64,000 nucleotides of DNA from Sclerodactyla briareus (GCA_026419785.1 JAODTK010005865.1:1-64000), one strand, 5' to 3'. Shown: positions 48,160 through 60,675, counted from the first letter of the stretch. The notes: generated by a model from the letters alone, not told the origin. Made by a program: numbers and translations.

Positions 48160-50085
48160 AATTCACCCCCGACCCACATCATGCCCGGAGAGGAAAACTT
48201 TTGCCTTATCATCATACTTGACTAGATTAGGCTGCGAATGTCCGTTTGTTTAAAGCAACTCTTTGCTGTCAACGTTTTTACACTTATATCTTAATTACAC
48301 GCAAACATGAAATCATATATCAATGGAACAGACCTAGTAGTAAATCGTCCAAACCCTTGAACGATGGAACATGGACCGATGTCTGATTGTTATCCGAGCA
48401 AAACATACCAATGTAAAACTGATTGGGCGTACTTAATTACAATATTGTCTATTGAGTATGCAGGGCTCGATTGAAACAAAATGCGTATTTGGAAAGTTTT
48501 ATTAAAATACAATCCTATCCTAAAAAGTGCCCCAGAAAAATATAAAATATGACCGTAACTGTTAATGTATTTCAAAGGTTTTTAATACTACTTCACCGAT
48601 TCCACGCCAGAATAAGACAATTTGTTAGAAGCAAATGAATTCTGGAACCTTGGGCTAACTCAAGACTCCAGGTGCCCTGTGTTCGTCCTGGCTCGTCTCT
48701 TCTGATACGGAATGATGGCACTATATATCTGACAATCACAAGTTGTCATATAATTCACTCCTCCTTCGTTTTCAACTTATTACGGGAGCAGAAGTGACCA
48801 CTTTGGCTTGCTTTCTAACCAGATTGTCTCAATTCGATAGGTAGGGTTCTTCCAAATTGTGTTTTCTGGGATCTTGCACGAGTTTGAAATTATCCTTTAC
48901 ACTGAGCGAACCTAGCTAGATGGAACGACGTTGTTACCAGCGGTACTGGTTCACGGTTGGCCTCCCACGTTTTTTAACCCCCCCCCCCCCTCTTCCAAGT
49001 GATAACAAATTACCACTCGTTTCATCATTCAGCAAGCCGAGTGATTATCATTCATTTTTCGTATCATTTTTGAGTACGTTCATAGGCTTAATTGACAAAC
49101 ATTCAATTTCCCTGTTGTAATTATGATATGATGTCAACAATAAATGTGTATGCAGGGGCAACACTGAGAAAAGATGCGCAAACAGTATTTTCGTAAATAC
49201 CCCTAATCGAATAGCACATCCTTACCAGCGGAACCTTACAATAACCATAAAAATATAAATAATAACTATACTACATCCAGAATGAATAAGTGAATGGAGG
49301 AACTGCCCTTGTTTTGTGAAAAGGCGTAGCGACAGTGTGAAAATAGGCCGTAATTTTTAAGCGCATTCGTGAAGACTGTTATCTCTGAATTGCTCAGTTG
49401 TGAGGCAGGCGGCATTTGCAACTTGCGAAACGTCGGCAATTGATAAAATCGCAAATCGGAGGGTACAATTTAGGTCGGTTGCCAGGCAGGTACATCCTAT
49501 TGTTGAACAGGAAATGCTGATCACGGCTTGTCAACCCATTAGCTCTGGTAAGTCCGGCGTTCACGCTGATCGCGTTGTCATAAGTCATATTAAAAGTATG
49601 TATGGGATTCGCTTTGCCCCCACACACTAAGCATTATTTAGTCAATTGCTGCTGTTTTCTTCTCTACGTAGCTGGTTACTTAGTTGAGCATTGTATTGCC
49701 TGAGTGAGTAGTTTTTCCAGAATCCGCACTGGACAATAGGTCGATGTGTATGCGAACAAAATAGGAGCAAACATAACTTAACAAAACTAATCAACATATA
49801 CCTATTACATACGATCAGTGTTTATTAGAACTTATTTTGGTGTTTGGATCGCAAAATGTTGCATAAGGGGATCTCATCCGACGTAATAAAACTTGCATCA
49901 TCTCTGCAAATCTAGCATCAAAGCCTATGATGCTAATGTAATCCGCTTATCCTCAATTTGCGTTTGCCACTGCGGTTCATAGCTGTAGCTTATTGATGGT
50001 AGCCTTTCCTTCGGTTTATCCCATCTCAGCAGCAAAATTTCCTGAATCCTGAAAGTTTGGTGGTCTCCCCACGTGTACCCTGTAG
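48160..50085. other. Noncoding stretch, no gene recognised
   Basis: A C run lies at 48979-48991. Frames open on both strands at 49394-49630 end near a donor-like GTAAGT on plus, but no domain is recognised. Confidence 0.4.
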
Positions 50086-50089
50086 GTTT

Positions 50090-50425
50090 ATATTGTATGA
50101 TTTGATTTAACCGGCCTTCTTTTCCCGGAGATTGGGGCTCGAATCCCTATCGTGTCGTACAAAAACTGGAATGGTAACTGCTGCCGTCTGCTGGGAACTT
50201 AGCACAGGGATCGGAGCAGGGACAGACGAGGGGGAAGCATGGTTTCAAGTTGTCATCACTGCGTGTACTGGTTAAGCCCCACTACCCACATTAAAGTACC
50301 ACCCAAAAGGCAACTGCCTTTCCATGCAACCGGTAAAGGATTTGCAGCTGACAATAAGTGCAATATCCAGGTGTACACTCTTGTTGGGCCTTGAATAGGT
50401 TTGATCCGTGCTCGACAATGAACCA
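50090..50425 (+). mobile_element. tRNA-derived SINE, copy 3
   Basis: The head carries a B-box-like GGGGCTCGAATCCC (about 50136-50149) preceded by TTAACCGGCCTTC. The body, read on the opposite strand, gives GATCAAACCTATTCAAGGCC, GAGTGTACACCTGGATATTGC, TTGTCAGCTGCAAATCC, CTTTAATGTGGG and TTCCCCCTCGTCTGTCCCTG. This is the best-preserved of the three copies and fixes the family's orientation. Confidence 0.6.
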
Positions 50426-51199
50426 TACAAACAAAAATGAAAAACGTTACATATGGTTTGCCCATAATGGAATTTCAACATCTCTGCAAATACAATCTCC
50501 ATATATGGTTGCAAATGTAATCAGCTGGATCTCCGACTTCCTCTTGCATCGGTCAATAGACGTCCCGTGCTAATGTTCACTGTCCTTAGGTCAAATCCTA
50601 TCTCAGCGTTGTTGGCTACCACCTACTTACACAGGAGTGGTTATCCGCCGTGCCTACTACCCCCTGTTCCATTGACTCACAGATGAAGCCACGAGCGTAT
50701 AACGCTACTGCAATAGCACGAGCTGTGGGTGTCATGATTTCACAGGAGCAGCTTCCTGGTATTGCCGGGAAGAAGAGGGGGTGGTGGGGCTCTGACAGGG
50801 ATAAATGCGTCTCTGCACGCGACGGACGGACCCAACCCTACTCTATTCACAACCAGAACCATGATTGGCCAATAACTCCCAGCCCCTCCAGGCTGTCAAG
50901 TGTTGTCAACTTGTTGTACAGGCGACCATGTTAGGCAGTTCTTCCCATTGTGGAACTGTAAACATGTCATCCCGTCGGTACCCAGTAGTCTTCCTCGACT
51001 TCGGCACCTGTGAGCTTCAAATTCCCCTGGGTTCATGGAACTTGAAGCAAATTACCCATTTCCATTTTTCGTTCCGACGGGTTGTGGTTGAGGGAAATGA
51101 GCCCCAAACGGACCACCCGATTGTTTAGTGTTATTTTTATTATAAATAAGGTCAGGAAGGACAATAATCCTCATGAAACGACCCCGGCGCCACAACATC

Positions 51200-52700
51200 C
51201 CAGGAAAGAAAAATGAACCAAGACACTCTCAAATAATTCGCCCTGATTTCCTGAAAAAAATGAAATCAAGACTGTCTTGACGCCATTCACACTCTTAGAG
51301 GAACTACATTTTCGGAAGACGATTCCCACTCATTGTCCTCACCTCACTGCGAGAAGAAATTTTTAAGAATGTCCAATCTGCAACGTTTGCCACGAATCTT
51401 GAGACAGTGGCCTCTATTCGCAGTAACATTGGACAATTCAAGAAGTAGTGGAAGGAAAGCCCATCGATTCCAGGGACCATTTTGAAACTCTGATCAAGTC
51501 AACCCCGAATTCACCTCAGCCCCATGGTAGTTAGCAGAGACGCTCTAAATTACCTTCGCAGGATAAATCTTCGACAGTGAAACATTCTAGTGCCATACCG
51601 CTGAAACGTTTTCAATAACTGCTGTCTTGGCAAATGGGATTCCACTTGTACCGATATTCCAGGTTCGGTCCACCCGTTGCTTAAAACAGCCCTGACAACA
51701 ATATCATTATCAAGGAAAATGAAGTGACGTCTAATCAAGCAAAGAATCCAATTCCCTCTTCTAGCAGCTTCGGCACAATGCCTGGAAGGTTTCAAAGGAA
51801 GAATCAAAGCAACCCCAAGATCTTTCCGAAATCACCGTCTGATATTTTGGCCATTTACGTGAAGGAGCGTGCGATGTGAAAAAAAACATGCATACTTTGC
51901 ACTTGTCGACATTGACAAAAAATTTGCCAGTCGGAAGACTATGGAAATTATATCCAGATCCCTTTGCACAATGCGCATCAGCATTCGAAACCAGACTCCC
52001 GATACAATTGGTATCGCTGCGAACTTCTAACCCTGGACTGAACAGAACCTCCAAGATCGTCAAAATACGCCAGAAAGAGTCACGGCCCGAGAACCGATCT
52101 TTTTTGTTCCTGGGGAACCACCACTAGTACCTTTTGCCAAGTAGACGCCGCCCATTAATGAAAACTCGCTGTTCCCTATTACGGAGCCAATGAAGGATCC
52201 ACCTAAGGACATTCCCCTCAAGCCACAGCTTTCCAACTTGGCAAGAGACGACCTCATGAGGAACTTTTCAAAAGCTTCTGGAGTCCAGGAAAATTATATC
52301 AGCATTGCCGTTTCAACAGACGGGCAAAATCGCCAAAACTTCCAAGAGTTAGTTCAAACACGAACGATTCTTCCTAAACCCATGCTGAGAATCCTGATCA
52401 GATATGTCATTGAAATAATAACCATATGATCCCGAATGATGATTTCATTGCCTGAGACAACATAGGTAAGACTGGCTGGCCTGTAACGCACCACCAGGAA
52501 AAGACCGTTGCCCCTTTCTTGAAAATAGGAGAAAAAACATTTGCTCTCCTCCAACATCCGGAACAACACCTTTCTTGAAGAGTCTTATTGAAAATAATAG
52601 CTAATGGAACGAACAAACTCGTCGGCAAAGGATTTTTATAAGAAGAATAAACTCGTCAGAAAACCGGAGCTTTATCATCTTTTGAAGCTTCTGCGTTTAT
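51200..52700 (-). pseudogene. LINE ORF2 reverse transcriptase and C-terminal segment, decayed
   Basis: Minus-strand blocks in order: PLAIIFNKTLQE, then W(R)RANV and PIFKKGAT; RYRPASLTYVVSGNE and IIIRDHMV (about 52.45 kb); the VDKCKVC block (about 51.9 kb); LKPSRHCAEAARRGNWILCL and IRRHFIFLDNDIVVR (51.80-51.71 kb); VQVESHLPRQQLLKTFQRYG (about 51.63 kb), where W of VQVWSP is replaced by E through a base change. The catalytic FADD-type box, expected between 52.3 and 52.06 kb, is not readable. RT and thumb motifs favour CR1/L2 over RTE or R2. Confidence 0.8.
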
Positions 52701-53299
52701 TCCCGTTACTAAACCAGTGCGAACACACCTAATTATACAATACTATGCGGGAGGAAACCCCGACAACTAGGTAACAAAAATTATCCAAGTTCTCATGAGG
52801 TAAAAACAGACGAAAAATAATAATAAGAACCTAGTCATCCCTGGCTATCGCTGATTGTACTACCCGAGTAGGAATCTATCAAGAACAAAGCTGTCCTTGA
52901 CGTTCTGCTTCACACCCTCACCTAAGAGAAAATGCACGAGTCTTCCCCTTAATATTAGAGGCAATCTGCTTCTCAAATCAAGTTTGGCACCAGAACCTAA
53001 ACGCTGCACAGCTTTTGCTGAACTTTGAAACGTTCTAAATCAGACAAGGAAACAGTAGAACGATAAAGTCCCCATAAATGTCGCTTACGTTTGATGGCCC
53101 GAAAACGTCCCTTCTCATTCAAGAAGCCCTCTTGTTTTACTGCGACGTTTCCTCCCCCTCAAGGAACGTAAACTTTCAAAACCTCGTTAACCTGTTCATG
53201 AAACCATTCTAAGAGGTCGACAGCATTCGTATGGCCAAATGTATGTCTCTACTTTGCTAAAAAAACCTAGAAATTACCATCGACATTGCCTCCGCGAAA

Positions 53300-54000
53300 C
53301 AAGGAACAAACTCTACACTCTTGGGATCTGACAGAACAAGACCCAGTAAAGCTAAAATTCGTGATCACTTGCACGAGCTTACCCAAACTCACTCTCTACA
53401 TTATCTACAGAGCTGGATACTGTTCAAAACTAAAATCCATTTAATGCTTTCTGGTAGGAAATGTACATGCTAGAAAGGAAAAAAATCCTGCGGGACATCG
53501 AAAAAGCCAGATCCACGACTGCCACTAGAACCATTAGACCAAGAAATCTCTGGATAATTGAAATCAACCTTAATAATTGTACTCTTACCAAAAACCTTGA
53601 AAAGCATGTCGAACGAAAGAGATTTGTTGGTCTTCAGAGCTATTCGGAGAACGGGACAACACGTCAACTAATAAAGAACTGGGAATCCAGATGAGTTATA
53701 GATCTTTCACAACAACATAGTTGACAAACCTCACACCAATATCGCCTTCTCAAAACTTTCAAGTCGACCTCACATTACAGCAAAACTGCCACACCACCCA
53801 ATGCCACGGAGAGTAATCGGTTCTACATCTCGCCTATAAACGCATAACCAGGAAGGGGAACGTCGGCTGTGGAATATCACTGTTCACCCACGACTCTGTA
53901 ATACCATTGACGTCATGCTCGCGTTCTTGGACTGAAAACTGCAACTCATCAACACTTGTTCCTGATACTTTGAACATGTAGCACGAAAAGACAGCTGGCT
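53300..54000 (-). pseudogene. LINE ORF2 endonuclease (APE type), decayed
   Basis: Minus-strand blocks are SVDELQFSVQEREHDVNGIT followed by ESWVN (the catalytic (A)ITETW motif) near 53.9 kb, a DVPLPGYAFI-like block (about 53.84 kb), GGVAV, then STIIKVDFNYPEISWSNGSS (the GDFNxP motif with G changed to V) at about 53.55 kb, followed by a GFFDVPQDFF block. An SDH-type motif near 53.37 kb is readable as ASDHE. The order and spacing are those of the AP endonuclease domain, which nicks target DNA to prime reverse transcription. Confidence 0.75.
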
Positions 54001-54074
54001 AACATAACATCGCTTTACTGTTGACCTCGCCAGTCCTCCCACTGCGAATGCTTACTATTAACAACTCTGCCAGT

Positions 54075-57000
54075 ACGCCTTGCGACACCAGAAACCCGCG
54101 CCCCCACATTCTTTTCACAACCCTTCCACACAGAAATTGCACATGGTTATCCGTAGTTGCAGTGTATGTACTGAGGTTAGTGACGCCTAACCAGGGTGCT
54201 CTTGGGCTGGAAGTTCTCGATAGAATACAAAACCTCCTTCTGCCCTAATTCGAGCAATTGTTTATCCCGAATGAACTGGACAATCGGTTTTTAGTGTCCT
54301 GTCTCTTTCTAAGTAATTGATGCCAAGTGCTGAAAATAATTGCTGGAATTATTTTGTGAATTTTTTTACGACCAATTTAAAGAGCACCGTTATTTTTTCT
54401 TGACGGGGTTCAGTGTTACTGATTTTGAGTATGTTATAGTACACTAGTTGAGATAATTTCTACTATGCAGAAAAGTAAGTGCAAATTCTTATCCGATGTT
54501 GAAAGTACCATATTTACGCTCTCCTTCACGAATCAAAGGGATACATAAATACGCTGCCATCGTGAATCAGTGAACCAGAAATTACTCCTTTTTGGCAACG
54601 CAAACTGGAGTAACAATTATGAACCGACTAAAAGAATCATGCAAATATTGTAAACTTAGGAACATGGTGAAGATTGTGTTTGTTTGTTGTCGTTATGCAT
54701 CGTATTTACAACTGCCAAGTTTTAGTTGTCCAGTTCCTCGGGATTGCAGATATATGCCATAAAAAGGGTTGATGGGAGGAAGATGCAAATGAAAATAACG
54801 CTTTGAAGGCCGACTCCCGTTTAACATAAATACGGTCATTATCGTCCCCACATCACCTAAAAAAAACCCTAAACAAACAACCCCTTTTCGTACATAAATT
54901 TGTGGAAAAAAACGTCCCATTATCGATGTTCCAACTCTCAAATTTTTCGTCGGGGTTCTTGTCTATAACAAGACCAAATAAAAAAAAAATAATTGTTTCT
55001 AGCATTTGTATCTATTTATTACTTCGTATTGCGTCAAATCATTCCTGCAAATGTTCACGATGGCCATATTTGGCCATTTGATATTCAGTTAGTGGGTTTC
55101 AGCTGCGACTTTGGAAGTCTATCATGTCGAATTTCATTTAGCTGTTTATTACCGTAATCGGTACTCCCATGATTTCCCACTTTAGTGATGACCCCAATCC
55201 ATTAAGCAAACGAATATTATTGAAAGACAATCATTTCACCCTGTGTCGTCTGTCTGTGATAAATAAATTGTAAACACGAAGTCTGTATGCCTCCGATGAA
55301 TTGAAGCGAAAATAAATGTATTGAGATTATACTGTAAGAAGAGATTACGCTCGTGCATGTGTGTTTTATGTGTGTGTTCGTGTGTGAATGTGTGTGTTGT
55401 CGCCACCCTTAGGAGAAGTCAAACGAATTTGTAAAATTTCACACAAACAAAATGGAAAGGATTTTATTATTAGACCGAAAGATCACGGAAAAAAATGGAA
55501 AAATCAACAAAATTACGGAAAGGAAACAACAAATGTATGATCATACGGATATTTTGATTTACACTATTTCACGGATAGGCCTCATTCAGAGATTATACTG
55601 ACTGAGTGGATTAAATTTATATATTTATATTATATGAATAGCCTAATTGGACAAAAGTGGCAAATACGTTTTTCCCCTTGCCAAATGTGGACAAACATAT
55701 ATGGATCCTTTTTCTCTATTGGAATTTTTTTTTTGGTTTTTTTAGTTTTGACCAACTCTCAATATTTCAAAGTAATCTGAGAACGAAATATCAGCTTTGT
55801 CGAAGTCACATAATTTTCAGAGTGAACATTGTTGACATGCGCGAATGGCTACTTTGCGGTCCCGTAACTTCGAAAAGTGCCAGCCTAATGTCCATTGTTC
55901 TTTTCCGCTCCCAAAAGGTCCAATTGCCACCTCCGCTACCTATTGTGTTCATGAATACGCTTCTGATGATTCCTATATGAGAGGAAGGCATGTGCCAAAA
56001 AGGAAGATAACGATTTCTTGGCAGTAATATCATAGGCGCCATATCATAGTCATAAAGGTATCTACGAATGAAACAGAAACCCGTTCAGTCTTTATATATT
56101 GCTGGTCCTGTTCTGTATAAATATTGTGATTTAATAGTAGTATCGATGTCAACAATATTCTTACACTAGTTCGAATGACATATGGCACTATCTTTGATTA
56201 GTAACTACCATAGCTCGGCACTTAATAATCTGCCAAAATTTGCCCGATGATGAAACATCATTAGGTCTTGTTGGAGCATATAAAAGTCATTGGTGTTCGT
56301 TTTTTTCAGACCGAACAAGAAGAAATGACGCCTATGTGGTGGATGTTATAAATACTAGTACACCACTACAGCAATGAAAATTGTTTGACACACAAGCCAT
56401 GAGCTACACTCCATGTTGTAAAGTGACTTCACAACAAATAAGGTGAAAAAAAACATACAAGGAATAGTTAGGCCTAGTAATACATAGGAACTATGGGAAT
56501 ACATTAACCCAGGGGAGGGCTAATCCACATTGGGATGGTTTGGCAATTAGCAATTCGGGTTTAATGACCATTACAAGTTAGAGGGATATTCTGTCTAGTC
56601 CAACCTCTCTGCCCCACTTCGATGATGTAGATTTTGTACCGACCAAGACATCTGCCACACTGCAGCGACAGTAATCCATGCAATATACGAATTGAGTTGC
56701 TCATTCTGTGATACCCGGGATGGTTGTGAACTTTGTCAAAATGTAGAGTACGATTGTGCAGCGTAGCATTTTTCAGTCGTTTGGTAGCAGTGCTCTCATC
56801 GATAAATCAACTAGATTCATGCTGTCACATCGTTGGCTGAACTCAACTGATTATCGGAATTCTGCAGCGCCGGCATACCAAAGTTAGATGATTTCACTGG
56901 TTTAATATTGATGACGACGTCATCGCAGAGCCACCGAGGCGATAACAGGGAAAGACCAACCAAGCACCTTATTGGTATCGCTATCATGATATAAATTATC

Positions 57001-57240
57001 GCCTTTCACACGCCATGCCTCATATACCCCCCCAAACACACCACACCAAACATACGCATACACACAACACGCTCACACTTTCATGATTGACATTAAATCC
57101 CCATGACTTAGTCAAAAGAATAAAAAATGGGGTAACATTCTAACCGTAGAGTCAATTATCTATTTCGCGTTTTCAAAGCTGTAATCACTCTCCTATTCTC
57201 GTCATGGATTCATATACAATTACAGATCAGTCGCGGGGCT
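54075..57240. other. Noncoding stretch, no gene recognised
   Basis: Contains a short TG run near 55358-55402, TA-rich DNA and a CACACC-type patch at about 57030-57075 after a C run. Open frames at 55657-56042 on both strands have no recognised domain. Confidence 0.4.
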
Positions 57241-57274
57241 ATGCTGAGGTGGACATATTATCGGACATGCATTG

Positions 57275-57888
57275 AACTTTCAGGGGTTCCATCATTTCAG
57301 CCATAGTCAACAGCCTAGCAGGATGTCATAGGCTAAGTTAGAATAGACCGTAAATTTGGAGTAATATAAACATACTCGGTGCGCAAAGAGCCAGCACTGT
57401 TGTATTTCCAGCAACTTTTTATTGTCTGTTTTAGTTAACTGGTGCACACATGTTCATTATTTCCTCCTACAATTGCCTCATATTGGAAACTCCCTTGCAG
57501 CAACAGTGCATATAATGGGCCTAAATAAAGTCATCATCAGAGCTTGGGCTCACGCTTTTTGGCTGAAATATTCTCGCTTCACTCAGTTAAACACGGTGAT
57601 CGTTATTTATGCTATTCTTCTGATTCTTCTATAATTACGTACCTGGTGTAACCGGCGTGCCTATTATTGGTTCGAACATAACCTGGAGAGCCCCTCTGTA
57701 TGTATTATACTCCATTTGGAGGACGACTGACAACCTTCTATTATCTAGACAGTTTCTGCCACACACTAATATTCTCCACCACTTTTCGTTTTCGTTGGCT
57801 GCGATGACATGAGCCTTACATGTGGGGCGCCCTAAGGTATACTGAATTAAACTTACTTCTGAACTACAATTGAACATAAAATTATACA
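57275..57888. repeat. Direct duplication, copy A
   Basis: It matches 61345-62030 over its length with many differences. Shared words include AGCCATAGTCAACAGCC, AGGATGTCATAGGCT, AATAGACCGTAA, CCAGCACTGTTGTATTTC, ATTTCCTCCTAC, GAGAGCCCCTCTG, ATGTATTATACTC and ACATGAGCCTTACATGTG. Inside, a pyrimidine-rich TCTGTTTTAG precedes the most conserved part. It could be a duplicated gene fragment or an interspersed element. Confidence 0.55.
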
Positions 57889-57934
57889 TATACCATATAT
57901 AATATACTAATATATCTATATATATATATATTAT

Positions 57935-57978
<44 letters not shown>

Positions 57979-58032
57979 TATATATTATATATATATATAA
58001 TATATCTATTATATAGATATATATATATATAT
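57888..58032. repeat. AT dinucleotide array
   Basis: About 145 bp of interrupted TA repeats between duplication copy A and the Penelope-like element's 3' end. Confidence 0.95.
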
Positions 58033-58059
58033 GATTCAGAATATTAAAAAAAAACGAAG

Positions 58060-58875
58060 AGTAAATTCAACTTTTGCTGTCTCCATTATATTTTCAAAAC
58101 GTTTTCGTTCAAATCGACCTTCTTCAGTTGATACAGTTATCAGAATGACTGCTTATAACCTAGGTTTTAATACAGAAAACGTATAATTACATGCTTTATT
58201 ACATACACCGACGACAATACAACTACAAAGCCCTACCTAGGAGTTGTACAGAACGCGACTTTTACGGGTCGATACATTTCGTTCCTTTAATGTTAAGGCC
58301 GTACGGGTGGGTGGTTGGAGAGTGCGTAATTATTGGGCCTGTCCATAGATTTCATTCACGCTTCAGAAAGATTCTTGTTTGTGTTGTCTGATTTCGAGAC
58401 TTGCTCGATCGGCAAGAAAGTGAAATCAATTAAATCATGTGGGGTTCTGTTGTAGTGGTGGCCACTTCACATGTTTTTTTGTTTGTTACATTCTCGATAT
58501 TATGGTTACGGAAACGAACCTTGAATTGGTGGAAGTGGAGCCGACATACGGGACTTTGCATTTATGCAGGTGTCAAATAAATGAACATTATGGCTAGTAC
58601 AGGTGAGGACCTCCTTAATAGGATAAAAGGATTGGTGTGCAGTCTAGTGAAAGTCAGCAGTTTTCTGACAAGAAAAATGCTGACAAGATCACACTTTCTT
58701 TGGCATTTCGAATAGACTGGGGAATCACATTTGTTAAGAGTGGCACCCGGTGATTTTAGCTTGGAGGGGGCCACAACTCCGCTTGGGTTCTTGGTCCTCC
58801 TATACGCAGGCCGATTGAAACCCCTCGAAGATATCACGCCAACTCGTGGTGGGATGATTTAAGTGAAAGGTTCCT
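58060..58875 (-). mobile_element. Penelope-like element, 3' part with GIY-YIG endonuclease, decayed
   Basis: On the minus strand, RPAYRRTKNPSGVVAPSKLK (about 58.8 kb) matches the PLE linker (RRxxNLxxxLxxSKLK). It is followed by the cysteine cluster KCDSPVYSKCQRKC and a VLAIMFIYL block (family: CxTxNVVYLIxC). Then come KCKVPYVGSTST (58.54 kb, the GIY-YIG core, here PYVGST), a (K)VRFRNH-like block, NKKTCEVA, PHDLIDFTFLPIEQV and a QLRTLQP-like segment, the usual order of the PLE endonuclease. Near 58.1 kb, GAAGAAGG and CGAAAACGTTTTGAAAA mark the 3' region. The reverse transcriptase was not recognised upstream, so the copy seems 5'-truncated. Frame shifts show it is inactive. Confidence 0.7.
58200..58560 (-). 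pseudogene. GIY-YIG endonuclease domain of the Penelope-like element
   Basis: The nuclease part of the element above. VPYVGST corresponds to the (Q)YVGxT variant of GIY-YIG. The arginine-containing RFRNH, the NKKTCEVA...HYN segment (family: CxxAxHF) and the glutamate of IEQV appear in the expected order across two to three frames. In intact PLEs this domain nicks the target. Here it has lost a continuous frame. Confidence 0.65.
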
Positions 58876-58879
58876 TTCG

Positions 58880-60060
58880 GGACCATCTTGAATACTAGGA
58901 GGCGGGGTTGTATTCAGGACAGAGGAAAAACCTTTACGAGACGGTTTATTACTGGCTCAAGTAACTGCTCCTGCGTCAAGTTACGAACCGTTGCGGAATT
59001 GCTATTTATTAGACGGGGGGCCTAGTTGTTGTGTTCCAGATAGCGCGTGTACTCATTAGCCCATATTTTCAAAGGGCTTCGTCCGAGGAACTATTCTAGC
59101 TGTCCAAAGCGACACTGTAGAGAATCGAACTCTTGGTATGCGGGGGGTGGCAACTGCTATGAGGGTAAGTACAAATGACATCATAGGTTTTGGATACACA
59201 TCTGTAATGTAGGTACCCATCCCTTAATATAGAAACGTCCAATACATTAGGTTGTACTAAATAAACCAATTCACAGCGCATGTAGGTAGAGAGAATAATG
59301 AAGTCTGTAACTCCTGAGCTAGGAATACCATGCGTCCATATGTCCCAATGTCACTCTATAACGCCCACCATAATTAGGAGAGACCGGACTTGGTTTAGCT
59401 TTCTCGTCAATAAGGCCCATTGCAATCGCGTTAGCTCCGGCTTTTGGGCCCCATAAGCGTTCCATTTATCCTGGACAAAGTGGTCTTCTCCAAACTGCTG
59501 TTATGATGATAGACCGAGCTTGAAGCCTCCACTATACAATCAGTGGAGGGGTACTTATTCTGTCTCGTGTCAAAATATGTGTTAACGGCAGAGATGCCTT
59601 AATTGTTTGTCGCTGTTTCGGAACATTGCACAACATCCCAGGAAACCAGGATGTGTCAGTATGAGAGGGCGCCCACATTGACCTGCTTGATTTTGTTCAA
59701 GAGATCAGAGGTGTCTTTAAATTAAAAAACGAAAGGAAGGGAGTGCCTTATCAAGGGGCTCAGGTAGTATTCGTAAAGCCGAGAGTCCGCTCAATGTCAG
59801 TGCCGCAGCAGAATTAATAGCGGACAGGGTTACATCTTTTATGGGTTTTAAACGTTACCATAGGCACCCAGGTTTGGCTTCGACCCTCAGTAACCCAGGT
59901 TAGAATAGCACATCAGTGCTTTGCTTGTTACGAAGCCATTTCCTTGCCCACATCAGGACCTTTAAATGAAGTCGTTAGAAGGATTCTTCTCCATACCAAG
60001 TCATAGTGCAAAGGATTAGTTAACTGCTGTTGTTTTATGAACATATTCAGTTCTGCCTAA
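58880..60060. other. Noncoding stretch, no gene recognised
   Basis: This is the region where the Penelope-like reverse transcriptase would lie if the element were complete. I could not recognise it on the minus strand. Nothing else was seen. Confidence 0.4.
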
Positions 60061-60069
60061 GACAACAAA

Positions 60070-60640
60070 ACTTGAGCCTTTGTCCTGAACTCTTCTGATC
60101 TGTCATCTGGCCGGAGTCCTGATAGCAGCCCGTTCGTCTCTGCTGAGGTTGTCGGCTGGGTTCTGGGCATTTCGGGATTTAGAATGTCTGCCCTAACGTT
60201 GTTAAAAGGACGACTTCGGCGTAGGGATTTTGGTGACTTCGGTGTTTCCGAGGGCTCTTGGATGGGGACCTCTGGGACGAGGATTGTGCGAGATGTTTCT
60301 GGTTTCCCTCCTATTCAGAGTCAGTTGTTTGTGCCGCAAATGGATAGCCCAGCGGATGCGCCTCTCGAAGCTGTCAATGTCCTGGATTGTCTTCAGCCAG
60401 TTTGACGTTCCTTGGGATTGGGACAGAAAGGAAGGACCTCCGTGCCAACAGCGTTGTTTGTGCGGGTGATAACTCCTGATGACAGGTTGATTGGGTCCAG
60501 ATCAGACGCAGGAGGCGGGTCGTCGCCCAAATCCCTTGCGGTCCAAGGCAGTTGGCGTGTTTCTTTGGCTCGCCCTTTTTTGTGCCTTTGGTCCGTTTAA
60601 AAAACGCCTGTTTCGTTTTTTTTGCGTGCTGGGTTGACAT
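60070..60640. other. GC-richer block with open frames, product unknown
   Basis: It is open on plus at 60184-60405, continuing in another frame at 60412-60600. It is also open on minus at 60374-60640, where the frame begins with a lysine-rich AKKTKQAFFKRTKGTKKGEP stretch. No domain was recognised on either strand. It is about 1.2 kb upstream of the Penelope-like fragment on the minus strand and might be another element's remnant. Confidence 0.25.
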
Positions 60641-60675
60641 CAGGATTGGCAGCCAGTCTCATTTTTTTTTTGTTG

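Larger units (their letters stand above)
51128..54070 (-). mobile_element. CR1/L2-like non-LTR retrotransposon, nearly full ORF2, decayed
   Basis: On the minus strand the whole ORF2 order can be followed, with frame changes. It runs from endonuclease (54.0-53.3 kb) through linker with FEKQIASNIKGKT (about 52.98 kb), FFSSVFT (about 52.8 kb) and RT (52.65-51.6 kb) to the C-terminal region down to about 51.2 kb. The 3' end is taken at an AT-rich tail (TTATTTATAATAA, about 51.13 kb). No ORF1 was recognised upstream, so the element may be 5'-truncated near 54.07 kb. Frames break every 50-100 codons. Confidence 0.8.
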
